Assembly (NCBI GenBank): GCA_020638795.1
Contig: JACKHW010000006.1
Span: forward strand, 447,271-511,270
From: Planctomycetota bacterium
GTDB lineage: Bacteria > Planctomycetota > UBA1135 > GCA-002748355
Length of the DNA: 64,000 bases
Direction: 5' to 3'
Shown: in pieces, positions 55,704-64,000 of the stretch
Layout: the number at the start of each line of letters is the position of its first letter
How positions within the stretch are numbered: position 1 is the stretch's first letter
Notes under the pieces: model-generated
What the model was told of the DNA's origin: nothing
Seen by the model: only the letters and a program-made list of their open reading frames with translations
Database searches by the model: none
Program-made: the position numbers and the translations under genes

Positions 55704-56630
55704 TCAGTCGTTCTCGTCGTCCGCGAACGCGTCGGTGGCGAAGTCCTCGGGTGTCGGGTCCTCGAGCAGGCCCCCCAGCGCCGCGCCTTCGCGCTCGTCC
55801 AAGCCGTCTCGTAGGGCGCCACCAAGACGGCCATCGAGCCCGGGAATCGGCTCGAAGCTGTCGCCGAGGTAGGCGCGCTTGACCTCCTCGTTGCGGATGA
55901 GGTCGGCGGGGGCGCCCTCGGCAAGCACACGGCCCTCGTGGACGATATACGAGCGCTCGGTGATGCGGAGCGTCTCGTGCACGTGGTGATCGGTAAGGAG
56001 CACACCGATTCCGCGGTCTCGAAGTCGCTCGAGAATGTGCTGAACGTCCTGAACGGAGATCGGATCGACGCCGGCGAACGGTTCGTCGAGCAGGATCAGC
56101 GTCGGATTGGTCGCGAGCCCGCGGGTGATCTCGAGCCGCCGGCGCTCGCCGCCCGACAAGGTGTAGGCCATGCTCTTGCGAAGGCGCCCGAGGTCGAGTT
56201 CGTCGAGCAGCTCCTCGAGGCGATCCCCGCGAGCCCGGGACGGCACTCCGTGGGCTTCGAGAACAGCGAGAAGGTTGTCCTCGACCGTCATTTTCTGGAA
56301 GACCGACGGCTCCTGACTCAGGTAGCCGATCCCCGCGCGCGCGCGGCGGTACATCGGCCGTTTCGTGATGTCCCGACCCTCGAAGAACACCTGCCCCGCA
56401 TCGGGACGAATCATCCCGACGAGCATGCGGAAGGTCGTCGTCTTTCCCGCTCCGTTGGCTCCGAGGAGGCCGACGATCTCGCCCGGCCAGACTTCCAGGC
56501 AAACGCCGTCGACGACACGGCGCCGCTTGTAGGCTTTGACGAGATCGACCGCTTCGAGAAGGGGCTCGTCGTCATTCGTGACCCGGTTCGATGTCTCGAC
56601 CGCAGGTCGTTTCGTTGTTGCCATATTCAC
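55704..56630 (-). CDS. lptB: LPS export ABC transporter ATP-binding protein LptB-like
   Basis: The protein is 308 residues from ATG 56630 (a second ATG at 56624). Walker A is GLLGANGAGKTTTFRML, the signature is TLSGGERRRLEIT, Walker B is LILLDEPFAGVDP and the switch histidine is in LLTDHHVHETL. The YLSQEPSVFQKMTVEDNLLAVLE stretch is characteristic of LptB rather than general ABC ATPases. It should power LPS extraction from the inner membrane together with LptF/G. The last roughly 55 residues (LDGRLGGALRDGLDEREGAAL and on to DEND) are an acidic extension not found in standard LptB (about 240 residues). Upstream is a 290-bp gap. Confidence 0.93.
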   Translation of the reverse strand: MNMATTKRPAVETSNRVTNDDEPLLEAVDLVKAYKRRRVVDGVCLEVWPGEIVGLLGANGAGKTTTFRMLVGMIRPDAGQVFFEGRDITKRPMYRRARAGIGYLSQEPSVFQKMTVEDNLLAVLEAHGVPSRARGDRLEELLDELDLGRLRKSMAYTLSGGERRRLEITRGLATNPTLILLDEPFAGVDPISVQDVQHILERLRDRGIGVLLTDHHVHETLRITERSYIVHEGRVLAEGAPADLIRNEEVKRAYLGDSFEPIPGLDGRLGGALRDGLDEREGAALGGLLEDPTPEDFATDAFADDEND

Positions 56631-56920
56631 GGTTCGTCGCCCTCGCGTTCACGCCGGTGTTTTCGCTCCGCGTCCGTCCATGCCCCGCGGCTTCGCTGGC
56701 GAAACGACGGGGACTCGACGGCTGACTCGATGGTGAAATCCTGTGGAAAACTCGTGGATTGGCACGCCGCGTCGCTCCCGCAGGCGCGAACCGTCGACCC
56801 TACTGCAGTCCCCGTGCCGACCAGTCGGGATCTTGCCACGCCGCGTGCGCGTCGGGATCCGCAGCCAGGGCACGGTGACCTTGTGGAAAACTCGCGGAAA
56901 ACCCGCGACCCAGAACGGTC
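56631..56920. other. 290-bp intergenic region with a repeated TGTGGAAAACTCG motif
   Basis: This gap between lepB and lptB holds no convincing gene. It contains two copies of TGTGGAAAACTCG (56742-56754 and 56882-56894). The reverse complement includes TTTTCCACA, which resembles the DnaA box of some bacteria. The second copy is followed by a further CGGAAAACCCGCG. A promoter for lptB should lie here but I cannot place it with confidence. Confidence 0.4.
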
Positions 56921-58468
56921 TCACCGGATCAAGCCGAGTCGGGAGACCGGGAAGAACGTCGCGAAGGCCCTGCCGACGAAGAAGCGTTCTGGGACGAACC
57001 GAGCATTCTCCGCTTGGTCTTCGACACGCCAGAAACGGGCACTGCGGAGGAGGTCGTCCGGCTTGCCCTCGAGGACGTGCTCTTCGCCGTAGAGATCGGT
57101 GAACACGATGCGGTCCTTCTGGGGCACGACGACCGGGTTTTCGTCGACGCCTAGCGAGCCAGGGCGATTCTCGAACTCGAACCGCGCGTTGCCGGTAATT
57201 GGGTCCCCCGTCTCGGGGGCGACGATCTTGCCGTCCTTCTGCCAAAGCGTCATGCGCCGCCAGGTTCGGCCGTCGTCGGAGTTCCGCTGGTTGTCGCCGA
57301 GCATCCAGCAGTGCCCCGGCGGCACGTGGACGACGTCGTTGCTGAAGCGGCCCTGATCGTCGAGCCAGCGTTCGTAGGTGTTGTCCCGAGCGAGCGTCGT
57401 TCCGCGGAAATCGGCATTGCCCTCGATCACGATCTCCATCGCGAGGCCGATGGTCGCGTCGAAGTCCGTGCGATACGCGATAGGCCCGAGCGCGACCCCG
57501 CCTGCGGATCCGAAGCACTGGTCGTCCCAGTTCGCGAGGCGAAGCTCGAACTCGCTCCCGGCACCGAACGAGATCGTGTCTTCGGCCGTGACGCGTTCGG
57601 TCGGCTCTTTCGATCGCAAGAGGTCGCTTCCCTTGGCGTACCATTCGAGAGTCACTTTGCCCCGTCCGTCTCCAACGCGTTCGACGCGCACGCGCCAGGC
57701 CATCGACTTTCCGGCCGAAGTCTGCTCCACGGCACGCAGTTCGACGAACTTCGTGGCTTCCGTCGTCGTGACCGTAGTGCGCCAGTCGACGTCCGCCACG
57801 ACGAGATTCTCGCCCCCGTTCGCCTCCTCGGCGAGCTTCGCGCGCAGCTCACGCGGGTAGCCGTCCGAATAGCGATTCTCCGGCTTGACCATCTCGAGCG
57901 TCGTCCGCGTCGCCACGCCAGCGACCGATTGGCCGTGGACGGTGCCGTCGTTGTCCACCGACCAATCACCACCCAGCGCTCTCTGGACCGCGAACATCCG
58001 AGCAATCGATGCGCGGTCCTCATCGCGCTGCGACCACATCTCTTTCCACAAGTGGTCCTGGAGTCCGCGCGGCTTGCGTACGGTCTCCCAGTAGGGAGCC
58101 TTGTCGCCCTGGGCCGGATAGTTCTTGTAGACGTCGCCGTTGAAGATCCGCAGTTTCTCGTCGCTGAGGCCGACGATGCGCTTGACGTAGTTCTGACTTT
58201 GATTGTGTGGGTACCGGAACACGGCGACGTGCCAGCGGTCAGGCTTGTCCGTCAGGTAGGCGGCCTTGTCCACGAGGATTCGATCGTGGATCCCGGTCGA
58301 CGGGCTACCCATCAGGACCGGTTGCATCGATGGCGTCGGGATCTGGAACGCTTCGACGAGGAAGTACTTGAGGCCGATCGCCATGAGGATCGCCATCGCG
58401 AACGCTTCGATCTGATCGCGAACCGCGTGGGAGAACGGGGAAGACTTGGCGGTATTCGGCTTGCTCAC
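56921..58468 (-). CDS. lepB: Signal peptidase I with large insertions
   Basis: From GTG 58468 the protein is 515 residues; a GTG at 58510 would add 14. An N-terminal membrane helix (AFAMAILMAIGLKYFLVEAF) is followed by the catalytic serine motif IPTPSMQP (Ser47) and the catalytic lysine in YVKRIVGL (Lys96). The conserved GDNQRNSDDGR box is only at about residues 401-411, and the final GRAFATFFP motif near residue 500. E. coli LepB has 324 residues with about 130 between its lysine and the GDN box; here about 300 lie between, much of it beta-like (VTLEWYAKGSDLLRS). A second insertion of about 70 residues follows the GDN box. It removes signal peptides from exported proteins. It follows lepA, the same order as in E. 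coli. Confidence 0.93.
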   Translation of the reverse strand: MSKPNTAKSSPFSHAVRDQIEAFAMAILMAIGLKYFLVEAFQIPTPSMQPVLMGSPSTGIHDRILVDKAAYLTDKPDRWHVAVFRYPHNQSQNYVKRIVGLSDEKLRIFNGDVYKNYPAQGDKAPYWETVRKPRGLQDHLWKEMWSQRDEDRASIARMFAVQRALGGDWSVDNDGTVHGQSVAGVATRTTLEMVKPENRYSDGYPRELRAKLAEEANGGENLVVADVDWRTTVTTTEATKFVELRAVEQTSAGKSMAWRVRVERVGDGRGKVTLEWYAKGSDLLRSKEPTERVTAEDTISFGAGSEFELRLANWDDQCFGSAGGVALGPIAYRTDFDATIGLAMEIVIEGNADFRGTTLARDNTYERWLDDQGRFSNDVVHVPPGHCWMLGDNQRNSDDGRTWRRMTLWQKDGKIVAPETGDPITGNARFEFENRPGSLGVDENPVVVPQKDRIVFTDLYGEEHVLEGKPDDLLRSARFWRVEDQAENARFVPERFFVGRAFATFFPVSRLGLIR

Positions 58469-58535
58469 GACTTTGAGGGAACGCGGGACCGGCCGAAAGG
58501 TCAACAGCACGCCCGGAAAAGTCGGCAGCCCGCCG

Positions 58536-60332
58536 TCAGTCGTCGCTGCCGAGTACCGCGAGGAACGCCTTCTGCGGGATCTCGACGTTGCCGACCATCT
58601 TCATGCGCTTCTTGCCGGCCTTCTGCTTCTCGATCAGCTTGCGCTTTCGGGAGATGTCGCCGCCGTAGCACTTCGCGGTCACGTTCTTGGCCATTGCCGA
58701 GATGTTCTCGCGAGCGACGATCTTCCCGTAGATCGCGGCCTGCAGCGGAATCTGGAACATGTGCCGCGGGATCTCCTTGCGGAGTTTCTGGATGACGGCG
58801 CGCCCACGGCGTTCGGCGTCGTCGCGGTGGACGATGGTGCAGAGGGCGTCGACTTCGGCGCCGTTCACAAGAACACGCAACGGCACGAGGGGCGCGACTC
58901 GATACTCGATGAACTCGTAATCCATCGTGCCGTAGCCACGAGTCACCGACTTCAGTTTGTCATGGAAGTCGAAGATGATCTCGGAGAGTGGCATCTCGAA
59001 GATCAGCATCTGGCGATCGTTGCCGACGACATCGGTCGTGACGTAGCGACCACGTCGTTCCGTGGCGAGTTTCATCACGCCGCCGATCGCGGTCGTCGGC
59101 ACGAGAATGGACAGCTTCACGATCGGCTCGAGGAGTTCGAGGATCTTGCTGCCGTCCGGGAGTTCGGACGGACTGTGGATATCCGTCAGGACATTGTCGC
59201 GAGTGCGCACTTGGTAGACGACGGTCGGCGCCGTCTGCACGAGGTCCATGTCCTCTTCGCGTTCGAGGCGTTCCTGCACGATGTTCATGTGCAGGAGACC
59301 GAGGAAGCCGCAGCGAAAGCCGAAGCCGAGGGCGTCCGACGTCTCGGGTTCGTACGTGAACGACGAGTCGTTGAGCTTGAGCTTGTCGAGGGCTTTGCGA
59401 AGGTCGTCGAAGTCGCCGGGGCTCGTCGGGAAGAGGCCGCAGAAGACCATCGGCTTGGGCATCGCGAAGCCGGGCAGCGCGGGTGCGCGTTCGCCCTTTT
59501 CGTCGAGGATCGTGTCGCCGATCACGATGTCTTCGAGGCGCTTGATGTTGGAGACGATGTAGCCGACCTGGCCGGCGGAAAGCGAGTCACGCGGCTGCAT
59601 CCGCGGCGTCATCACGCCGAGCTCGAGCACTTCGTAGCTGGTTTCGGTCCCGGGCATGAAGATGCGCTGTCGCTTGCGCACGACGCCATTGACGATGCGG
59701 CAGTAGATGATCACCCCGCGGTAGTCGTCGAAGTAACTGTCGAAGATCAGCCCTTGCAGCGGTTTGCTCGCGTTGCCGCGCGGCGGCGGGACCTTGGCGA
59801 TGATCGCCTCGAGCAAGTCTTCGATGCCGACCCCGGTCTTCGCGCTGCAGCGCAGGATTTCCTCGGCCGGGATGCAGACCGTGTTCTCGATCTCCATCGC
59901 GATGGCGTCGGGTCTGGCGGTCGGTAGGTCGACCTTGTTCATGACGCCGATGACTTGGAGATTGGCCTGCTCGGCAAGGTGGGCGTTCGCGACGGTCTGC
60001 GCTTCGACGCCCTGTGCCGCGTCGACGAGGAGAAGCGCGCCTTCGCAGGCTTGGAGGGACTTCTCGACTTCGTAGGAGAAGTCGACGTGCCCCGGCGTGT
60101 CGATCAGGTTGAGGTTGTAGGTCTGACCGTCTCTCGCCTTGTATTGCATCGCGACGGCTTTCGCCTTGATCGTGATGCCACGCTCGCGTTCGAGCTCCAT
60201 GTCGTCGAGGAGCTGCGCTTGCATCTCGCGCTGCGTGACCGTGCCCGTCCGCTCCATGATGCGGTCCGCGAGCGTCGACTTGCCGTGGTCGATGTGCGCG
60301 ATGATGCAGAAGTTCCGAATCTTGTCGATCAT
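58536..60332 (-). CDS. lepA: Elongation factor 4 (LepA)
   Basis: The protein is 598 residues, the family length. The GTPase is seen at the N-terminus (IAHIDHGKSTLADRIM; DTPGHVDFSYEV; NKVDLPTA), followed by EF-G-like domains (EGDRIRNV-type region replaced by VRKRQRIFMPGTE), and the LepA-specific C-terminal domain (KAKCYGGDISRKRKLIEKQ appears as VTAKCYGGDISRKRKLIEKQ). EF-4 back-translocates or otherwise remodels stalled ribosomes under stress. Its start codon overlaps the rdgB stop (60329-60332) and lepB follows, so all are likely one transcript. Confidence 0.97.
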   Translation of the reverse strand: MIDKIRNFCIIAHIDHGKSTLADRIMERTGTVTQREMQAQLLDDMELERERGITIKAKAVAMQYKARDGQTYNLNLIDTPGHVDFSYEVEKSLQACEGALLLVDAAQGVEAQTVANAHLAEQANLQVIGVMNKVDLPTARPDAIAMEIENTVCIPAEEILRCSAKTGVGIEDLLEAIIAKVPPPRGNASKPLQGLIFDSYFDDYRGVIIYCRIVNGVVRKRQRIFMPGTETSYEVLELGVMTPRMQPRDSLSAGQVGYIVSNIKRLEDIVIGDTILDEKGERAPALPGFAMPKPMVFCGLFPTSPGDFDDLRKALDKLKLNDSSFTYEPETSDALGFGFRCGFLGLLHMNIVQERLEREEDMDLVQTAPTVVYQVRTRDNVLTDIHSPSELPDGSKILELLEPIVKLSILVPTTAIGGVMKLATERRGRYVTTDVVGNDRQMLIFEMPLSEIIFDFHDKLKSVTRGYGTMDYEFIEYRVAPLVPLRVLVNGAEVDALCTIVHRDDAERRGRAVIQKLRKEIPRHMFQIPLQAAIYGKIVARENISAMAKNVTAKCYGGDISRKRKLIEKQKAGKKRMKMVGNVEIPQKAFLAVLGSDD

Positions 60333-61063
60333 TCTTGCTGATGAGCTCTGGCGCTCGGGTAGGCCGAGTTCAAGTGTTCGCAGAGGGCAGCCAGTGCCCT
60401 ACCGCGATGGCCGATATGGTCTTTCACGGCAGTGTCCAGCTCGGCGAAACTGCGGGGCCATGGTTCGTCGCCCTCAGAGGGCGGGCCATGATCGAGGGTC
60501 GCGAGTTCTTCGCGTGCCGGCGCGAAGACCGGATCGTAGCCGAAACCCCCGGTTCCGCGCGCGTCTTCGAGGATGACGCCACGCACTTCGGCTTCGTGTT
60601 CGAACTCGGGGGACTGCGGCTCCGAAGCGACGTGGACGAGGCAGAGGCTACAGACGAAGCGCGCCCCGCGAGACTGCGGCGGGACACCGGTCAGCTCCCG
60701 CAAGAGCTTGTCGATGCGGTCTCGGTCCGTCGCGTCGTCGCCCGCGTAGCGTGCGGAGAGGATTCCGGGGGCACCGTTCAGCGCGTCGACGCAGAGCCCG
60801 GAATCGTCGGCGAGCACGAGGTCGCGCGTGTCGATGCCGAGAGCGCGACAGTAGGCCGCAGTTTCGCACGCCTTCTTGCGCGCGTTGCCCGCGAAGGTCG
60901 GCTGGTCCTCGACGACTTCGAAGGGCGGCTTCCCTGGCGCGAGTGCATCGAGTTCGCCGATCGTGCGGACGTGGAACGACACGCCGAGGATGCGCGCGAG
61001 TTCGACACCCTTCTTGGCGTTTCGCGTCGCGAGCCACACCGTACGTGGTTCGGTTCTGTCCAC
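60329..61063 (-). CDS. rdgB: RdgB/HAM1 family (d)XTP/ITP pyrophosphatase
   Basis: The protein is 244 residues from GTG 61063. The purine-triphosphate motif is LATRNAKKGVELARIL at the N-terminus, and ADDSGLCVDALNGAPGILSARYAG is diagnostic, followed by GFGYDPVFAP. It cleans the nucleotide pool of deaminated purines. I chose the GTG because the longer frame to 61114 would overlap rph by 41 bp; the gap to the rph stop is then 10 bp. The length exceeds E. coli RdgB (197) partly because of an insertion near the middle (VASEPQSPEFEHEAEVRG). Confidence 0.92.
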   Translation of the reverse strand: MDRTEPRTVWLATRNAKKGVELARILGVSFHVRTIGELDALAPGKPPFEVVEDQPTFAGNARKKACETAAYCRALGIDTRDLVLADDSGLCVDALNGAPGILSARYAGDDATDRDRIDKLLRELTGVPPQSRGARFVCSLCLVHVASEPQSPEFEHEAEVRGVILEDARGTGGFGYDPVFAPAREELATLDHGPPSEGDEPWPRSFAELDTAVKDHIGHRGRALAALCEHLNSAYPSARAHQQE

Positions 61064-61073
61064 GGACGTCGAG

Positions 61074-61796
61074 TCAGCCTTCGATCGTACGCCGCTGGAT
61101 CTCGAACAGGTCACGGCAGCCTTGGACGGCGAGGTCGAGCAGGGAGTCGTGTTCGGCTCTCGAGAGTGGGCGCTTCTCGGCGCTGACTTGCACTTCGACG
61201 AGTTCGCCGCTCTCGAGCATCACGACGTTCATGTCCGCCTCGGCGCGGCTGTCCTCGGAGTAGTCGAGGTCGAGCAGCGGTTCGCCGCCAACGAGTCCGA
61301 CGCTCACGGCAGCAAGACGATCCCGGAGTGGCCATGTGTCGAGCCGACCGTCGTCGCGCATCTTGGACAACAGATCGTGCAGCGCGACCCAAGCGCCGGT
61401 CATGGCGGCCGTGCGCGTACCGCCATCGGCTCGCAGAACGTCACAGTCGATCCAGATCGAGCACTCGGGAAGACGTTTGACGTGCACGGCCATGCGGAGG
61501 GAGCGACCGATCAGCCGTTGGATCTCGACGGACCTGCCATCGGTTCGTCCATTCCGCCCGTCCCTCGACTTGCGACCGTTCGTCGCTGCGGGGTGCATCG
61601 CGTATTCCGCGGTCAGCCAGCCATGACCGCTTCCCTGGAGCCAGGCGGGGATGGACTCGGAGAGCGTGGCCGTGCAAAGCACGGTCGTCTCCCCGAAGTG
61701 CGTCAAGACGGCCCCGGGGGCTTTCGACGGGAAGTTCCGCTCGAGCCTGCAAGGGCGCAGGTCGTTCGGTGCTCGGTCATACGAACGTTGGGGCAA
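61074..61796 (-). CDS. rph: Ribonuclease PH
   Basis: The protein is 240 residues from TTG 61796; family members have about 238, and no closer ATG fits. It begins MPQRSYDRAPNDLRPCRLERNF, matching the usual (M)R.DGR..D.LRP pattern, and has FGETTVLCTAT, LTAEYAMHPAATNGR, then RTDGRSVEIQRLIGRSLR with the phosphate-binding arginines, and IWIDCDVLRADGGTRTAAMTGA. It is a phosphorolytic exonuclease that trims tRNA 3' ends. The neighbouring rdgB is commonly found next to rph in bacteria. A 201-bp divergent region separates it from the vWA gene; I see no clear promoter in it. Confidence 0.95.
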   Translation of the reverse strand: MPQRSYDRAPNDLRPCRLERNFPSKAPGAVLTHFGETTVLCTATLSESIPAWLQGSGHGWLTAEYAMHPAATNGRKSRDGRNGRTDGRSVEIQRLIGRSLRMAVHVKRLPECSIWIDCDVLRADGGTRTAAMTGAWVALHDLLSKMRDDGRLDTWPLRDRLAAVSVGLVGGEPLLDLDYSEDSRAEADMNVVMLESGELVEVQVSAEKRPLSRAEHDSLLDLAVQGCRDLFEIQRRTIEG

Positions 61797-61997
61797 TGCA
61801 CGTCTCCGGGGCGGTGGGGGGCGACCAACGGGCTCGCGGTGCGGGCCGAAGAATCGGGGCGGAGAGTGTAGCAGTGCGTCGAGGAAGACGGACATGCGGG
61901 GAGTGCGTGATTTCGCCATCCGTCTCGGAACCCAGCCGTCCCGGAGCCCGTGGGCCCTGTTATTCTCGGTCTCCCCCGCCGGTTCCGAACGCAGACA

Positions 61998-63764
61998 ATG
62001 AAACACTCCTTCGTCCTTCTGATTGCATTCGTCACTCTGGCCGTGACCGGCCGAGCCCAACGCGACGACATCACGTCGTCGCTCCAGCGATGGAGTCGCG
62101 ACTTCGTCGCAGGCCGCATCGAACTCGACAAACCAGGAGTCGCGGATCGCAAGCCCTACCTCGCGCCGTCGCTCAAGAACGATGTTCGTCGCAAGGAGTA
62201 CTACACGCGCATCGAAGAAGCCGAGAGTCTCATGGAAGTCGTACTGAAGCGCGCCAAGAAGGAGGATCTCGACTTACTGCTCTCCGCGATCGAAGACAGC
62301 TTGTCGAAGAAGGGCGGTCGCCCGTGGGAGATCCGGGGTGAGATCACCAGACTCCGCATCGTCGCACTCGCGGCACTCAGCGATCCGAAGTACGGAGCGA
62401 GTGTGCAGGACGCGGTCGTGGCTTGCCTCGAAGGCGAGATCGACGAGTCGAAGCCCGCGGGTGGTGGCGAACCCGTTCTTACGTGCAAGAAGGCGGAGTT
62501 CGCTGCAGCGCTGATCCCGGTCCTCGAGCGCTACACGAATCCGGCCGTGCGCGGCTTGCTGGAGCGCTTCATGAAGATCGACGACGGGGGGATCCGGGTC
62601 GCCGCCGCGTCGGGTCTCGCAGCGACCGGTCACGGTCCGTCGGTCGTCGAAGTGGCCAAGGCACTGTCGGGTGCGAAGTTTCCCGACGACATCGGCGCCC
62701 TCGCATCCGCGATGCGCAAACTCGTTCGCGCGGAGAAGGTGAAGCCCGAGGACAAGGATCTCAAGTTCGCCCTCAACGTCGTTCTCGAGCGACTCCACTC
62801 GCTCGAAGATTGGCGATCGCGACTCGCCCTCGTACCGCTCACGCGAGAAATACGTTCGAGGGGAAGCATCTCCGTCCTGCTCGATCTGCTCGAAGAAGGC
62901 AACCAGAGCCTCGCGAAGAAGTCGAAGAAGTCGCCGTTCTCGGGAACGCTGCTCAAGGCCGTTCACGAAGCACTCGCCGATCTGACGGGGTTCTACGCCG
63001 ACATTCGTGAGCCCGAGAAGTGGCGATCGTGGTGGGATGGCGTCAAGGACACGTTCGTACTCGCGCCTTCCAAGGCGTTGCTCGAAGCCCAGAAGGGCTC
63101 GACGGTCGCGAGCGAGTTCTTCGGAATCCCGGTCACGGGGAACAACGTCTACTTCGTCGTCGACATCAGCGGGTCGATGGCGTGGCAGTTCGACACGACG
63201 ACGGTCACCGCCAACGAGGGCAAGCCGCTCAAGGAAGGCAGTCGGATGGACCGCGCAAAGGAAGAGTTGCTCAAGGCGGTGGACATGCTCGCGCCGGACT
63301 CGCGATTCAACGTCTGTGTGTTCTCCGATCACGTCAAGGAGTGGAAGAACACGCTCGTCGAAGCGAATCCCAAGAACAAGAAGATGCTCAGCGTCTACGT
63401 CGAGCGTTTGAACCCCGGAGGAGGCACGATGCTCTACGACGGGCTCGACAAGGCGCTCAAGGTGAAGTTCGAAGCCAAGAAGGACGATGCCTACGAGTCC
63501 TACGTCGATGAGATCTTCCTCCTCAGCGACGGATCTCCGACCCTCGGATCCATCACCAATACCGAGGAGATCCTTCGCATCGTTCGTGAGTGGAATCAGG
63601 GTGCGCAGGTGCGCATCCACGCGATCTTCATCGGCAACGAAGCGGTCGATCGTGCCAACAGTCGTGGTCGACCGACGAAGCTACCGGGCAACATGAGCGC
63701 CGAGGAGTTCATGAAGAAGCTCGCGGAGCAGAACAACGGTCGCTTCGTCATTCCGCAGAAGTAA
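61998..63764 (+). CDS. Secreted HEAT-like/von Willebrand factor A domain protein
   Basis: The protein is 588 residues. A signal peptide (MKHSFVLLIAFVTLAVTGRAQ) exports it. The region about 60-330 is alpha-helical with repeated patterns consistent with HEAT repeats (LLERFMKIDDGGIRVAAASGLAATG is one). The vWA domain (about 390-588) has the MIDAS motif VDISGSM, a later FNVCVFSDHVKEW, GGTMLYDGLDKAL and LLSDGSPTLGS. Metal-dependent ligand binding is expected. In Planctomycetes-like genomes such proteins are common but without known partners. It converges on the partial gene at the window end with 37 bp between stops. Confidence 0.9.
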   Translation: MKHSFVLLIAFVTLAVTGRAQRDDITSSLQRWSRDFVAGRIELDKPGVADRKPYLAPSLKNDVRRKEYYTRIEEAESLMEVVLKRAKKEDLDLLLSAIEDSLSKKGGRPWEIRGEITRLRIVALAALSDPKYGASVQDAVVACLEGEIDESKPAGGGEPVLTCKKAEFAAALIPVLERYTNPAVRGLLERFMKIDDGGIRVAAASGLAATGHGPSVVEVAKALSGAKFPDDIGALASAMRKLVRAEKVKPEDKDLKFALNVVLERLHSLEDWRSRLALVPLTREIRSRGSISVLLDLLEEGNQSLAKKSKKSPFSGTLLKAVHEALADLTGFYADIREPEKWRSWWDGVKDTFVLAPSKALLEAQKGSTVASEFFGIPVTGNNVYFVVDISGSMAWQFDTTTVTANEGKPLKEGSRMDRAKEELLKAVDMLAPDSRFNVCVFSDHVKEWKNTLVEANPKNKKMLSVYVERLNPGGGTMLYDGLDKALKVKFEAKKDDAYESYVDEIFLLSDGSPTLGSITNTEEILRIVREWNQGAQVRIHAIFIGNEAVDRANSRGRPTKLPGNMSAEEFMKKLAEQNNGRFVIPQK

Positions 63765-63774
63765 TCGCGTCGGT

Positions 63775-63795
63775 GCTGCGCTCCGCTCCCGCAGC
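63775..63795. terminator. Hairpin between convergent genes at the window end
   Basis: GCTGCG (63775-63780) pairs with CGCAGC (63790-63795) around a 9-nt loop. It lies between the two convergent stops. No T-tract is present. Confidence 0.3.
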
Positions 63796-63801
63796 GATCG
63801 G

Positions 63802-64000
63802 TCAGGCGTCGCCGCTGAGGTGCATACCGGTCTGCGTCGGCGCGGAGTAGCCCGCGAGCGTCTTGCGCCGCACGCGCAAATCGTTGCGGATCGACTCGAT
63901 GCGCTCGAGTTCCCCGGATAGCAACGTGTGGAGCCTCGTTCCGAGTTCGACCAGCGATGATGGGAAGGACAGGTCGGTAGCGCGCGCGAGTTCGCAATAG
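63802..64000 (-). CDS. 3' end of an unidentified gene (partial)
   Basis: Reading the minus strand from the window edge, codons are open from 63999 to a TGA at 63804-63802, giving 65 residues. The peptide (YCELARATDLSFPSSL, then LHTLLSGELERIESIRNDLR, ending RRKTLAGYSAPTQTGMHLSGDA) is a long helix followed by a flexible tail. The shape and the AGYSAP-type ending loosely recall flagellar chaperones such as FlgN, but this is only a suggestion. The overlapping frame in this region (63997 to 63596) is rejected because it runs antisense into the vWA gene. The start lies beyond the window. Confidence 0.6.
   Translation of the reverse strand, partial: YCELARATDLSFPSSLVELGTRLHTLLSGELERIESIRNDLRVRRKTLAGYSAPTQTGMHLSGDA

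Noticed and set aside
56631..56920. Chromosome replication origin
   Set aside because: Only two loose DnaA-box-like motifs are present, with no AT-rich unwinding region and no dnaA, dnaN, gidA or rpmH nearby.
63596..63997. Complete 133-codon minus-strand gene at the window end
   Set aside because: It runs antisense through the end of the vWA gene and is arginine-rich; a different frame, open to the window edge and ending at 63802, looks like real protein.

Overview
The window is about 64 kb of GC-rich, densely coded bacterial chromosome, with roughly 48 protein genes and no gap over 300 bp. I see no rRNA, tRNA, CRISPR array, transposase or prophage module. The organism has an outer membrane (LptB, many signal peptides and lipoboxes). 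Large TPR/DUF3857/transglutaminase proteins, HEAT-vWA and EF-hand secreted proteins, and secreted beta-rich proteins sharing a C-terminal LGIPN motif suggest Planctomycetota or a close relative. That taxonomic call is inference only.

The most important finding is at 11393-12508 (minus strand). Three open segments lie in one frame and are interrupted only by two TGA codons. Read through, they give one 371-residue exported protein with two thioredoxin-like folds. Each TGA replaces the first cysteine of a CxxC active site: WUGPC in a TlpA-like domain and WUGWC in a second domain. Each TGA is followed by a hairpin matching the bacterial SECIS consensus in spacing (28 and 22 nt to the loop) and in having G as the second loop base. 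It is best read as a two-selenocysteine thiol-disulfide oxidoreductase, apparently co-transcribed with lemA and the membrane protease htpX.

Layout: 0-10 kb holds acetate and fatty-acid activation (acs, an acyl-CoA ligase), metF, a sodium-coupled transporter and urocanase. 9.8-15 kb holds htpX-lemA-selenoprotein and two convergent secreted proteins. 15-21.5 kb holds a ROK kinase, a GT-C-like membrane protein, a receiver-HPt phosphorelay protein, a TPR protein and a rhodanese-like lipoprotein lacking both catalytic cysteines. 21.5-29.1 kb is a pair of giant transglutaminase-like paralogs, one with an intact and one with a degenerate active site. 29-34 kb holds a VOC protein, a DUF3568-like lipoprotein, a SLC13-type transporter, an EF-hand protein and an NYN-domain protein.

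34-41 kb holds lactate oxidation (lutA plus a lutB-lutC fusion), a ManA-type isomerase, a pseudouridine synthase, a hydrolase-OsmC fusion and a LysR regulator. 41-48 kb holds a 1148-residue LplT-PlsC-acyl-ACP synthetase fusion and an M16 peptidase pair (one catalytic, one not). 47.8-49.8 kb is an arsenic operon (arsR-acr3-phosphatase-like arsC) with a strong dyad over the arsR start. 50-55.5 kb holds a PerM exporter, a phosphodiesterase, fabI, a TPR lipoprotein and a MoxR ATPase. 55.7-61.8 kb is a housekeeping run read leftward (rph, rdgB, lepA, lepB, lptB), with an unusually large LepB. The window ends with a secreted HEAT-vWA protein and the 3' end of an unidentified minus-strand gene.
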